Positions 33,495-41,252 of a stretch of 64,000 nt of DNA are shown here, piece after piece. The translations under genes and the position numbers were made by a program. Below the pieces are notes generated by a model. It was not told the origin of the DNA and searched no databases. It worked only from the letters and a program-made list of their open reading frames with translations. This stretch comes from Polyangium sp. y55x31. GTDB taxonomy: Bacteria; Myxococcota_A; Polyangia; Polyangiales; Polyangiaceae. The stretch spans positions 434,001 through 498,000 of the forward strand of contig NZ_JARZHG010000002.1 in assembly GCF_029946505.1 (NCBI RefSeq), written 5' to 3'. How positions within the stretch are numbered: the stretch's first letter is position 1; the number at the start of each line of letters is the position of its first letter.

Positions 33495-34658
33495 GTGGCG
33501 ACGGAGCAAGCCGAGCAACCCTTCGAAGCGTTCTTTCGTACATATCCAGGCGCATTCGTCATCTTGGGCCCGGCAGGCCAGGTGATTGCGCTGAACGCGG
33601 CCGCCCGCGCCCTCGCCGGCGAGCAACTCGCGCCGGGCACGCGCGTCGAGGAGCACGCGCACCCGGACGACGCGTTCGCCCTCACCCAGGCCCTCGGACA
33701 TGTCACCGACGACGGTGCGCCTTCACGCTTCACGTGCCGCGCGCGCCAGCCGAACGGCGGCATGCTGACGCTCGCGTGGCAGGTCTGGCGCGCGCCGGGA
33801 AAGCCGGAGATCTTCGCCACGCTTTCGCTCGCCGAGGCCCCGCACGCGCACCCGCGCGAGCCGGAGAAGGCCCCGGAAAAACCCGTCTCCGAGCTCGTGC
33901 TGCGCGCGATCCTCGACCACCTCGACATCATCGCGTGGGCCACGGACGAGCAAGGCATTTACACGTTCTACGACGGCAAGGCGCTCGCGGCGTTCGGGGC
34001 CGCGCCGGGGCAGCTCCTCGGGAAAAGCGTGTTCGACGTGTTCGGCGACCACATCAGCCCGGCGATGCAGGCGGCGCTCGCGGGCACGCAGGGGCGTGAA
34101 TCCATCCATATCGTCGGATCCCACTGGGACAATGTCTACTTGCCCATTCCCGGCGCCAGCCATGGGCATTCGGGGGTGATCGGCATCTCGCAGAACATGA
34201 ACGAGGGCCAGCGCATCCGGGAGGAGCTCGAAGCGCGCCTCGCGCTCATCGAGCGGCAGCAGGCCGTCATCCGCGACCTGGAGACGCCGATCATCCAGGT
34301 CTGGGAGCACGTGCTCACGTTGCCCATGATCGGCGTCGTGGACAGCCGGCGCGCGGCGCGCGTCATGGACGACCTGCTCAGCGCCGTCACCCGTACCTCC
34401 GCCCGCTTCGCCATTCTCGATTTGACCGGCGTGGAGGTCGTGGACACGGCCACGGCCTCCCACCTCGTGCAGATGATCCGCGCCATTCGCTTGCTCGGCG
34501 CCGAGGGCATTCTCACGGGCATCCGGCCGACCGTGGCCCAGACCCTCGTCTCGCTCGGCGTCGACCTGTCCGGCATCCCCACGCACGGGACGTTGCGGCA
34601 CGGCCTCGCCTTCTGCATTCGGCGCCTCGAACGCAAGGTACGAAGCGCCACGGTTTAA
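33495..34658 (+). CDS. PAS-STAS regulator, second copy
   Basis: 387 residues if GTG 33495 (VATEQAEQPF) is used, preceded by GGAGGTGGGG; an ATG at 33465 would add ten residues (MFYLWRRWGT). Two PAS-like domains (about 10-115 and 130-245; TYPGAFVILGPAGQVIALN, IIAWATDEQGIYTFYDGKALAAFG), a short coiled coil, and a STAS domain from about 270 with IGVVDSRRAARVMDDLL and DLTGVEVVDTATASHLVQM. It is clearly paralogous to the protein at 31786 and probably works in the same kind of partner-switching complex. Confidence 0.83.
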   Translation: MATEQAEQPFEAFFRTYPGAFVILGPAGQVIALNAAARALAGEQLAPGTRVEEHAHPDDAFALTQALGHVTDDGAPSRFTCRARQPNGGMLTLAWQVWRAPGKPEIFATLSLAEAPHAHPREPEKAPEKPVSELVLRAILDHLDIIAWATDEQGIYTFYDGKALAAFGAAPGQLLGKSVFDVFGDHISPAMQAALAGTQGRESIHIVGSHWDNVYLPIPGASHGHSGVIGISQNMNEGQRIREELEARLALIERQQAVIRDLETPIIQVWEHVLTLPMIGVVDSRRAARVMDDLLSAVTRTSARFAILDLTGVEVVDTATASHLVQMIRAIRLLGAEGILTGIRPTVAQTLVSLGVDLSGIPTHGTLRHGLAFCIRRLERKVRSATV

Positions 34659-34695
34659 GACCTCGCGGCCGTCGAGATCGTGGTAGGCTCGCGCC

Positions 34696-35334
34696 ATGAT
34701 CGTGAGGATGTGGAGAGCGAAAGCACCGGGGCAAATCGCCGCGGCGCTCGCATGCCTCCTCGGCTCCCCTTCCTTCGCGCGCGCCGACGAGCCCCCGCCC
34801 GTGCCCACACAACCGGTGCCCGCACAAGAGGCGGCCCCTCGCGGAGAGCTCTTCGTCGCCGTCTCCTCGGCCCTCGGCACGACCGATTGGCGCACCGACG
34901 TCACGGGTTATGGCGGCTTCGCGGTCGGCCTGCGGCTCTTCGGCATGGTGACCCCGTTCGCCGAGGGTCGCCTCGGGTATGGCAGCGTCGATCAGCGCCT
35001 GCTCACGTTTTTATCGCTGGGCGTCCGGGCGGGCTGGCAAGCGACGCCGCGCGTGTATCCGCGGGCCCACGTGGGGTTCGTCCACCAGCACGAGGAATCG
35101 ATGGCCTCGGTCGCCGAGGAGCCGGCCGGCGCGGTGCTCGGCATCGGCCCTGGCATTCGCCACCGGGCCGGCGTGCAATTCGGCCTCGGCTGCGATTTCA
35201 CCCTGCTCCGCCGATCGAAATTCACGCTGGCCCTCGGCCCCGAGGTCGTGGGCGCTTACCTCGGGTATTCGAGCGGGCCGAACTGGTACGGTTTCGTCGG
35301 GGCGAACCTCGGCGCCCATTTCGCCTTGTTTTGA
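34696..35334 (+). CDS. Outer-membrane beta-barrel-like protein
   Basis: 212 residues. Signal peptide ending about SFARADE (residues 28-32), then a Pro-rich linker and a series of alternating strands with aromatic ends (GELFVAVSSALGTTDW, GGFAVGLRLFGMVTPFAEGRLGYG, LLTFLSLGVRAGWQA, KFTLALGPEVVGAYLGYSSG) finishing in ANLGAHFALF, whose terminal Phe is typical for outer-membrane barrels. Function unknown. Confidence 0.65.
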   Translation: MIVRMWRAKAPGQIAAALACLLGSPSFARADEPPPVPTQPVPAQEAAPRGELFVAVSSALGTTDWRTDVTGYGGFAVGLRLFGMVTPFAEGRLGYGSVDQRLLTFLSLGVRAGWQATPRVYPRAHVGFVHQHEESMASVAEEPAGAVLGIGPGIRHRAGVQFGLGCDFTLLRRSKFTLALGPEVVGAYLGYSSGPNWYGFVGANLGAHFALF

Positions 35335-35341
35335 GGATTCG

Positions 35342-35704
35342 ATGCGCCCCCTGCCCCGCCTCGCGCTCGCCATGGCTCCCCTCCTCGTCGCCGCGTGTGG
35401 CTTCTTCTACACGGACATGGAGGACTGGGCCTGCCCTCCGGAGGGCACACAGCTCACCTACGAGAACTTCGGCGCGGCGTTCATGAATGCCCATTGCCAG
35501 AGCTGCCACGCCTCCACGGCCACGGACCGCGCGGGCGCGCCGGGGGAGTTCATCTTCGACACGAAATCGCAAATTCAGCGGCACAGGGCGCGCATCTTCG
35601 CGCGGAGCGCCGCGGAGAACGACTCGATGCCGCCCGGCCCCGACGATCCGACGCTCGACGACCGCATGAAGCTCGCCGACTGGCTCGCCTGCGGCGCGCC
35701 CTGA
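35342..35704 (+). CDS. Lipoprotein with a single haem c motif
   Basis: 120 residues. Lipoprotein signal MAPLLVAACGFF; one CQSCH haem-binding motif inside NAHCQSCHAST, and a late SMPPG with a Met that could be the sixth ligand. The layout resembles the small planctomycete/myxobacterial-type cytochrome c domains found in surface or periplasmic electron carriers. It follows the barrel gene by seven bases and is probably co-transcribed. Confidence 0.7.
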   Translation: MRPLPRLALAMAPLLVAACGFFYTDMEDWACPPEGTQLTYENFGAAFMNAHCQSCHASTATDRAGAPGEFIFDTKSQIQRHRARIFARSAAENDSMPPGPDDPTLDDRMKLADWLACGAP

Positions 35705-35710
35705 TCCGCC

Positions 35711-36862
35711 TCACCGCGCGGGCTTTTCAGGCTCGCCGCGCTCGAGCTCACGCAATCGCTCTTCGAGGCTCTTCTTCAGCTCGGGCTCGGTGGCGACCGC
35801 GATCCGCTTCTGCAAGGCGCGCACCTGCGCGATCCGCAGCGCGTCCTCGGCGGGCACGGCGATGTCGGGCAGGACGCCGATCCCTTCCCAGTTCGTCTTC
35901 GTGATCGGATTGATGGCGCGGCCCGAGGGGACGAAGGCGACGAGGTGATCACCGAGGCGCAAGAGCTCCCCGGGGTTCGCCCCACCCCACGTCTTTTCGC
36001 CGATGATGACGGCGCGCTTCTGCGTCTGGAGGTCGTACGCGAGCTCCTCGGCGCCGGATCCCGTCCGTTTGCTCGTGAGCACGTAGACGTCCTTGCCCAG
36101 ATAACGCTTTCCCGGCACCGTCGGGCTCGTCCAGAACTGCCGCGTCTCGTTCTTCGGGCGGTCGTAGATGTCGTTGATGTGCACGGCGCCGTCGAAGAAA
36201 TAGCTGCACAGCGCGGCCACGAGCTCCGGATCGCCGCCGCCGTTCCGCCGGATGTCGATGATGAGCGCGTCCGTCTCGGCGAGGAAATTCATCGCGGCCG
36301 CCGCGGCCTCGACCCCACGCGCGAGGAACGCGAACGAGCGGACCTCGACATAACCGATGTTCCCGGGCAAACGCTCGACCCGCTCGAATCCGCCGTTCAG
36401 CCGCTGGCCTTCCGCCGCGAATTGCTCGCGCTCGGCCGCCGTCGGCTCCGCTTGCAGCTCCGATTCGTGGACCTTCCGTTCGAGGTATCGCACGCGGAAA
36501 TGCGCGTCCTTCAAGATCTCGTTCACGTGCGTCGTGAGCGTGGTCGAAAGCGCCTGCCCCGTGGTCAGCTTGTCGTATTCGCCGCGCTTGCGCCGCGCCT
36601 CCACCGCGGCGCGCACCAGCTTGGCTTTCTCCGGGAACACGTACCGCGCATCCAGGTTCCTGAGCAGCGCGTCGATCGCCGCGTTGCGCTCCTCCGGCGT
36701 CACCGGTCCGTCCGGGCCCCGACCGGCCTCGGGCACCTGCTCCACGGCCATCTGCGGCGACGGGGTCGCCAGGATCGGCTCGCGCGCCGCCGGCGCGGCC
36801 GCGCCCCCGCAGGCGGCGACGAACCAAAGTGAAACGACCCCGAGCCCCGTCATCCTTCGCAT
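35711..36862 (-). CDS. S41-family (tail-specific/C-terminal processing) peptidase, lipoprotein
   Basis: 383 residues from MRRMTG; lipoprotein signal SLWFVAACGG. An N-terminal helical domain (about 55-150) is followed by the S41 core with LIIDIRRNGGGDPELV and the nucleophile region SKRTGSGAEELAYDL (S269), then GEKTWGGANPGE. Resembles the retinoid-binding-protein-like S41 group of exported peptidases rather than PDZ-containing CtpA. Probably periplasmic protein turnover; substrate unknown. Confidence 0.85.
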   Translation of the reverse strand: MRRMTGLGVVSLWFVAACGGAAAPAAREPILATPSPQMAVEQVPEAGRGPDGPVTPEERNAAIDALLRNLDARYVFPEKAKLVRAAVEARRKRGEYDKLTTGQALSTTLTTHVNEILKDAHFRVRYLERKVHESELQAEPTAAEREQFAAEGQRLNGGFERVERLPGNIGYVEVRSFAFLARGVEAAAAAMNFLAETDALIIDIRRNGGGDPELVAALCSYFFDGAVHINDIYDRPKNETRQFWTSPTVPGKRYLGKDVYVLTSKRTGSGAEELAYDLQTQKRAVIIGEKTWGGANPGELLRLGDHLVAFVPSGRAINPITKTNWEGIGVLPDIAVPAEDALRIAQVRALQKRIAVATEPELKKSLEERLRELERGEPEKPAR

Positions 36863-37201
36863 GCGCCAAACTCCTTCGCTGTTCGCTTCTACGCTCGTCC
36901 GCCGTTCGGGTGACGACAGAGCGAGCGCCCCGTGACGCGAGAGCAGGATTTCGACGCTCTCGCGGAGCCGGCGGGCGGGCGGTCGTCGTGGGCGCGATTC
37001 TGATACGTCCCCTCGCGCTGCACGGCCCGCGCGAAAAACGCTGACTTTCCCGGTTTCACCGTTTTCTTTCTGCCCACACCCGACCGCTCTCCGCCTGCAC
37101 AGCCCGCCCGTCGACGCGAGCGGAAACGTTACGCTCTCACCCGAGCCCGCTGGCCCAGGCTCTGCAGTGGTGTTCGGACGGCCGCCAGTATCGGCAGGAC
37201 G
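36863..37201. other. Intergenic region between divergent genes
   Basis: 339 bases holding the promoters of the S41 peptidase (minus) and the next exported protein (plus). No convincing small gene, repeat or -24/-12 element was seen. Confidence 0.4.
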
Positions 37202-38677
37202 ATGAACACCATGAACAAAACCCGCACTGTCATTCTGACCGCGTCCGTACTCGCGCTCTTCGGCGCGCACCGCGTGACATCGGCGCAAGAGCCGCGGCTC
37301 CGGCCAGACTTTGCGTCGAATGGGTATTACCGGACCCACGAGATCCTGATCCCGCGGGCTCCCGGACGAGAGCCCATGAACGACACGAACCGGCCGGCGC
37401 GGCTGCACCCCGAGCTCCGGGGCGCGCTCCTGCGCCTGCAACCCGGCCTGGATGCCGGCGAGAGCTCGCGGCCCATCTTCCCGTCGAGCTGGTGGCCGAT
37501 GACCGAAAACGGCATCGCCGACCGCTGGAATTCGCGGAACAAGGACTACAGCGATATCCGCTCCGATCCGGACAACCTCTCGCCCGTCGAAAAGTACGAT
37601 CTGCTCATGAATCCGGGCGAGGCGCAGCGCCTCCCGCAGGTCCGCGCGTTCACGAACGAGGAGATGCGCCGGCCGGAGCGCGAGCGCGGCCCGGGCAGGG
37701 TCCGCCCCTCGATCGTCGTCGCGGGCCCGGCCACCGCGTGGGAGCTCTTGAACCACGGCACCTACCAGAGCACGGTCCCCGAGGACTGGTGGGGCCATTG
37801 CAATGGCTGGTCGTCCTACTCCACGGCCGAGCGTGACGGCGCGCCCATGCGCGACGTGCGCGTCCGGCGCGAGAATGGCCGCCTCGTGGAGTGCAACGGC
37901 GAGCGCGACCGATCCTGCGTGCTCTTCCGCATGGCCGACGTCGAGGCGCTCTTCTCGGAGGTCTATTTCCACGACTCCTCGACGATGGCCGGCAACCGCT
38001 GCAACGTGCCCGAGGACGACATCACGACGGACAACACCGGGCGGCCGACGAACCCCACGTGCCGCGACGTGAACCCCGGCACGCTGCACATCGCCCTGAC
38101 GGGCCTCATGGGCCGCGGCGCGCCCGCCCTCGCGAACCTCGGCGGTCCACGCGAAAGACTCCCGTTCGTCATGGATTATGCGTACGGCGACGAGGTCTGG
38201 ACGTTCCCGATCGTGCGTTATCGTGTCCAGGAGAACGAGGAAATCGACGAGCGCCGCGCCTCGCAGCTCGTCTGCAACGGCAACGGCCCCGCGAACGGCT
38301 GCCGTACCTACCGGTGGAACGAAAATGCCGTCCGGTTCGCGCGGATCCGCACGAGCGTCTACCTCGTCAATTACGCGGCGAGCATCGATCAGCTCCTCGT
38401 TCCGCCGCTCCAGCGCCGTCGCCCCACGGCCGAGGTCGCGTACCATTACGTGCTCGAGCTCGACGGGCGCGGCACGATCCTCGGCGGCGAGTGGATCGAC
38501 TCGCCGACGGGCGTCGGTCCGAACAGCAAGGAGATCCACCCCGACTTCCTTTACATGTCTGCATTCCCGGACGCGAGCGACGAGGCGGGGGACGACACCG
38601 GCGGGCGTGGCGACAATCCCCACATCTCGTACGTGGTGCTCCAGCAGATCCTGCGCCTCTCGCGCAATGGTCGATAG
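37202..38677 (+). CDS. Secreted hypothetical protein (491 aa)
   Basis: Signal peptide with TASVLALFGAHRVTSAQE (cleavage near residue 27). The mature protein is rich in Arg, Asn, Trp and acidic residues (ENGIADRWNSRNKDYSDIRSD, PEDWWGHCNGWSSYST), with several paired cysteines (RCNVPEDD, TCRDVNPGTLH, CNGNGPANGCRTYRW). The WWGHCNGWS segment, a Cys with nearby His, could be a catalytic centre of a Cys peptidase- or transglutaminase-like fold, but that is a guess. The following C11 peptidase gene is 13 bases on, so the pair likely acts together outside the cytoplasm. Confidence 0.7.
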   Translation: MNTMNKTRTVILTASVLALFGAHRVTSAQEPRLRPDFASNGYYRTHEILIPRAPGREPMNDTNRPARLHPELRGALLRLQPGLDAGESSRPIFPSSWWPMTENGIADRWNSRNKDYSDIRSDPDNLSPVEKYDLLMNPGEAQRLPQVRAFTNEEMRRPERERGPGRVRPSIVVAGPATAWELLNHGTYQSTVPEDWWGHCNGWSSYSTAERDGAPMRDVRVRRENGRLVECNGERDRSCVLFRMADVEALFSEVYFHDSSTMAGNRCNVPEDDITTDNTGRPTNPTCRDVNPGTLHIALTGLMGRGAPALANLGGPRERLPFVMDYAYGDEVWTFPIVRYRVQENEEIDERRASQLVCNGNGPANGCRTYRWNENAVRFARIRTSVYLVNYAASIDQLLVPPLQRRRPTAEVAYHYVLELDGRGTILGGEWIDSPTGVGPNSKEIHPDFLYMSAFPDASDEAGDDTGGRGDNPHISYVVLQQILRLSRNGR

Positions 38678-38690
38678 GACATAAGCAGCC

Positions 38691-40337
38691 GTGGGTGGAA
38701 AACACGTGATCGCCCTCGGGGCGCTCGCCGCGGGTCTCGTGGCGTGCGCCCCCGAGGGCCCCTCGGCGGGCGTCGTGGAGACGACGCCGGCGGTCGAGCA
38801 GAGCAGCGCGGAGCTCCGTCGTGGGCCGCCCTCGCTCTGGACCGCGGAATGGACGTGGCTCGTCTTCGCGGCGAACGACGATCACGATCAGAACCTCGTC
38901 GCCGCGTTCGATCAGGACGCGCTCGAATGGCAACACGGCCTCGGCGGCAGCGCCCTCTTCCGCATCCTGGTGCAGCGCGATTATGCGCCGTTCCAGGTGG
39001 GCGACGACGGCAAACCCCGCCCCTCCGAGCGGTACTCGATTTACCGCGAGGAGATCAGGCCCCCGGGCCGGGAGAACGAAGCGCCGGGCGTCATGGTCCT
39101 CGGCGAGACCGATACGAGCGACATGGCGACGCTGCGTGATTTCCTGGTCGAGGGCGTGCGGATGTACCCGGCGCGCCATTACTGGGTCACGTTCACGGGC
39201 CACGGCGACGGGTTCACGGGCCTGGCCGACGACACGACGTCGGGCGAGGGAAAACGATTGTCCCTGGAGGGGCTCTCGGCCGCGCTCGGCGAGGCGTCGA
39301 AGGTGATCGAAACGGAGATACGCACGAGGCCCGGCATGAGCGGGCTCGGCACCTCGAACCGAATCGACGTCGTCGCCTTCGACACGTGCCGCATGGGCGC
39401 CGTCGAGGTGGCCTCGTCGCTCTCGGGCGTGGCCGATTATCTGATCGCCTCACGCGAGACGGTCCCGGATGCCGGCCACCCGTACAGCGCGCTCCGCTAC
39501 ATCGCGCAGGATCGCCCCGCGGCGAGCCCACGCACGCTGGTGGAGGCGGTCGTCACCGATTACGTGCGTGCCTACGTCGAGGGCGTCTCGACCGCGGGGC
39601 GCGCGTACGTCGGCACCTCGATCACGAGCGTCGGGCTCGATCTGCGCCGCATCAAAAAGCTCGAAGAGGCGCTCGCCGAGCTCGTCACGGCCGTGCGTCG
39701 CGAGCGGCCTCGCGGGTTCACCTGCGCGGACGTCATGTCGATCTTCGCCGACGCGTGCGGCGGGGCGGGCATCGTCGCCTCGGCGGCGTCGGCGCCACAT
39801 GGGGGACGGTCACGGCGGGCGACGCGGTCACGCACGACGGCGTCCGACGCCTCGGTCGACCTCGTGGCCTTGCTCGAACGGCTCGCGGATCCATCGTTTT
39901 GCGGCCCCGGCGGCGGGGGCTCGGTGGTCGTCGGCCCGGACCTGGCGGCGGCGGCGCGCGAGGTATTGACGATCATCGGCCGGCCCCACCTCTGGACGCG
40001 AGAAGAGCCCTGGGGCGAGCAATTGCAATACGGCGGCCAGTATCGCCGCCTCTCCGGCTTCCACGCGCTCAGCCCGTTCGTGGTCGAGGCGCAACGCGTG
40101 GAGCCGAAAACGGGCGCGCGGCACGGCGGTCTCAGCGTGCTCTGGGGCAATCCGTTCGAGCTTTTGCTCCGCGAGAACGGGCGATCGTTGATGGATACGT
40201 ACCGCGCGACGGCGTTCGAAAAACGAACGGGCTGGACGAAGGTCCTGCAAGCGTGCATCGACCAGGCCGAGGCGTGCCGGACGGGCGTGCCGGATCCGCA
40301 TGCGCCGGCGGGCAAGGATCCCTGCGAGGGGCTTTGA
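38691..40337 (+). CDS. Clostripain-family (C11) peptidase, lipoprotein
   Basis: 548 residues from GTG 38691. Lipoprotein signal LAAGLVACAPEG. The C11 catalytic pair is visible: TFTGHGDGFTG (H171) and VVAFDTCRMGAVEVAS (C233), followed by LIASRETVPDAGHPY, all typical of clostripain-like Cys peptidases cutting after Arg or Lys. A segment near residues 365-385 (APHGGRSRRATRSRTTASD) is unusually Arg/Ser-rich and may be out of frame, which would imply two compensating indels. Probably surface-exposed or periplasmic. Confidence 0.83.
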   Translation: MGGKHVIALGALAAGLVACAPEGPSAGVVETTPAVEQSSAELRRGPPSLWTAEWTWLVFAANDDHDQNLVAAFDQDALEWQHGLGGSALFRILVQRDYAPFQVGDDGKPRPSERYSIYREEIRPPGRENEAPGVMVLGETDTSDMATLRDFLVEGVRMYPARHYWVTFTGHGDGFTGLADDTTSGEGKRLSLEGLSAALGEASKVIETEIRTRPGMSGLGTSNRIDVVAFDTCRMGAVEVASSLSGVADYLIASRETVPDAGHPYSALRYIAQDRPAASPRTLVEAVVTDYVRAYVEGVSTAGRAYVGTSITSVGLDLRRIKKLEEALAELVTAVRRERPRGFTCADVMSIFADACGGAGIVASAASAPHGGRSRRATRSRTTASDASVDLVALLERLADPSFCGPGGGGSVVVGPDLAAAAREVLTIIGRPHLWTREEPWGEQLQYGGQYRRLSGFHALSPFVVEAQRVEPKTGARHGGLSVLWGNPFELLLRENGRSLMDTYRATAFEKRTGWTKVLQACIDQAEACRTGVPDPHAPAGKDPCEGL

Positions 40338-40352
40338 TCGCCCCCGTCCCGC

Positions 40353-41144
40353 CTATTTCTTGATCCTGTCCGGATCCCCGAGAAACTCGAAATGCATCGT
40401 ATCCTCGAGCGCGTCGTGCCCGAGCCAGTCGAACCCGAACCGTTCGAATGCCTTGATCCAGCATTTCGGCATCGCCGCGCGGTCATACGGTGAGCGCGAC
40501 TTCTGCTTGCATTTCGGGTGGCTCGGCCAGGGGTCGACGCAGCCGCAGCAGGGGTTTCGGTCGGGGTCGACGTCGAGCGCGATGCCGAAGAGGTGGTTCG
40601 AGATCTCGATGCCGCGGTAGGTGTTCGCCCCGCGGAACCCTCCGAGGGCGCGCGGGGTGTACTTCGAGGCGCCGGTGCAGGACTTCTTGATCTTCTTCTC
40701 GACGCAGGCGAGCGCGGGCGCGACCTTCGTGTGCACCGAGACCGGAAGGCCCATGAACTGCACGGTCACGGCCTGGGCGAGCGCGCCTTTTGGGTTCAGC
40801 TTGCGCGTGAGGTCGTCGCCGACGTTGCCGTAATGCGTCGCGAGGTACTGCACCGCCTTCGTGTGTTTCCCGCCGTCGAGCACGCCCTTCGAGACGAACG
40901 TGCGGCGTTCGAGGAATTTCTGCGGGCTCTGGACACGGCACTCGTGCTCGAACACACCTTTGCCGGCGGGAGCTTTTTTCTCGGCCTTGGGCTTGGCCTT
41001 GCCCTTCGCCTCCTTGGCCTCCGCGATGGGCAGCTCGCCCGTGACGAAGGGCGCGGCGCAGACGAGGCCGAGGGCGGCCGCGAAGAGCAGGCGCGCGGCG
41101 CGCTTCAGCCTTCGGTCGTCGGGGCGCGGGGAGCGGGCAGACAC
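40353..41144 (-). CDS. M15-type metallopeptidase (extensin/VanY-like)
   Basis: 263 residues. A hydrophobic N-terminal segment (LLFAAALGLVCAAPF) precedes a Lys/Ala-rich linker, so it is exported. The M15 zinc site is present: SNHLFGIALDVD (H184, D191) and EDTMHFEF (H251). Four or more cysteines (CCGCVDPWP, KCKQK, KCWIK) probably form disulfides. Such enzymes cleave peptidoglycan stem peptides (D-Ala carboxypeptidase or L-Ala-D-Glu endopeptidase). Confidence 0.82.
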   Translation of the reverse strand: MSARSPRPDDRRLKRAARLLFAAALGLVCAAPFVTGELPIAEAKEAKGKAKPKAEKKAPAGKGVFEHECRVQSPQKFLERRTFVSKGVLDGGKHTKAVQYLATHYGNVGDDLTRKLNPKGALAQAVTVQFMGLPVSVHTKVAPALACVEKKIKKSCTGASKYTPRALGGFRGANTYRGIEISNHLFGIALDVDPDRNPCCGCVDPWPSHPKCKQKSRSPYDRAAMPKCWIKAFERFGFDWLGHDALEDTMHFEFLGDPDRIKK

Positions 41145-41252
41145 GCGGGAGTTCTACACGCAGATCGGGCCGGAGGGAAGGGACGGTCGGGGCTTTTGCT
41201 GCCGCTCCTCCCGACCTTGACGGGTACGACGGTTCCGTGATGTACGGTCCGG

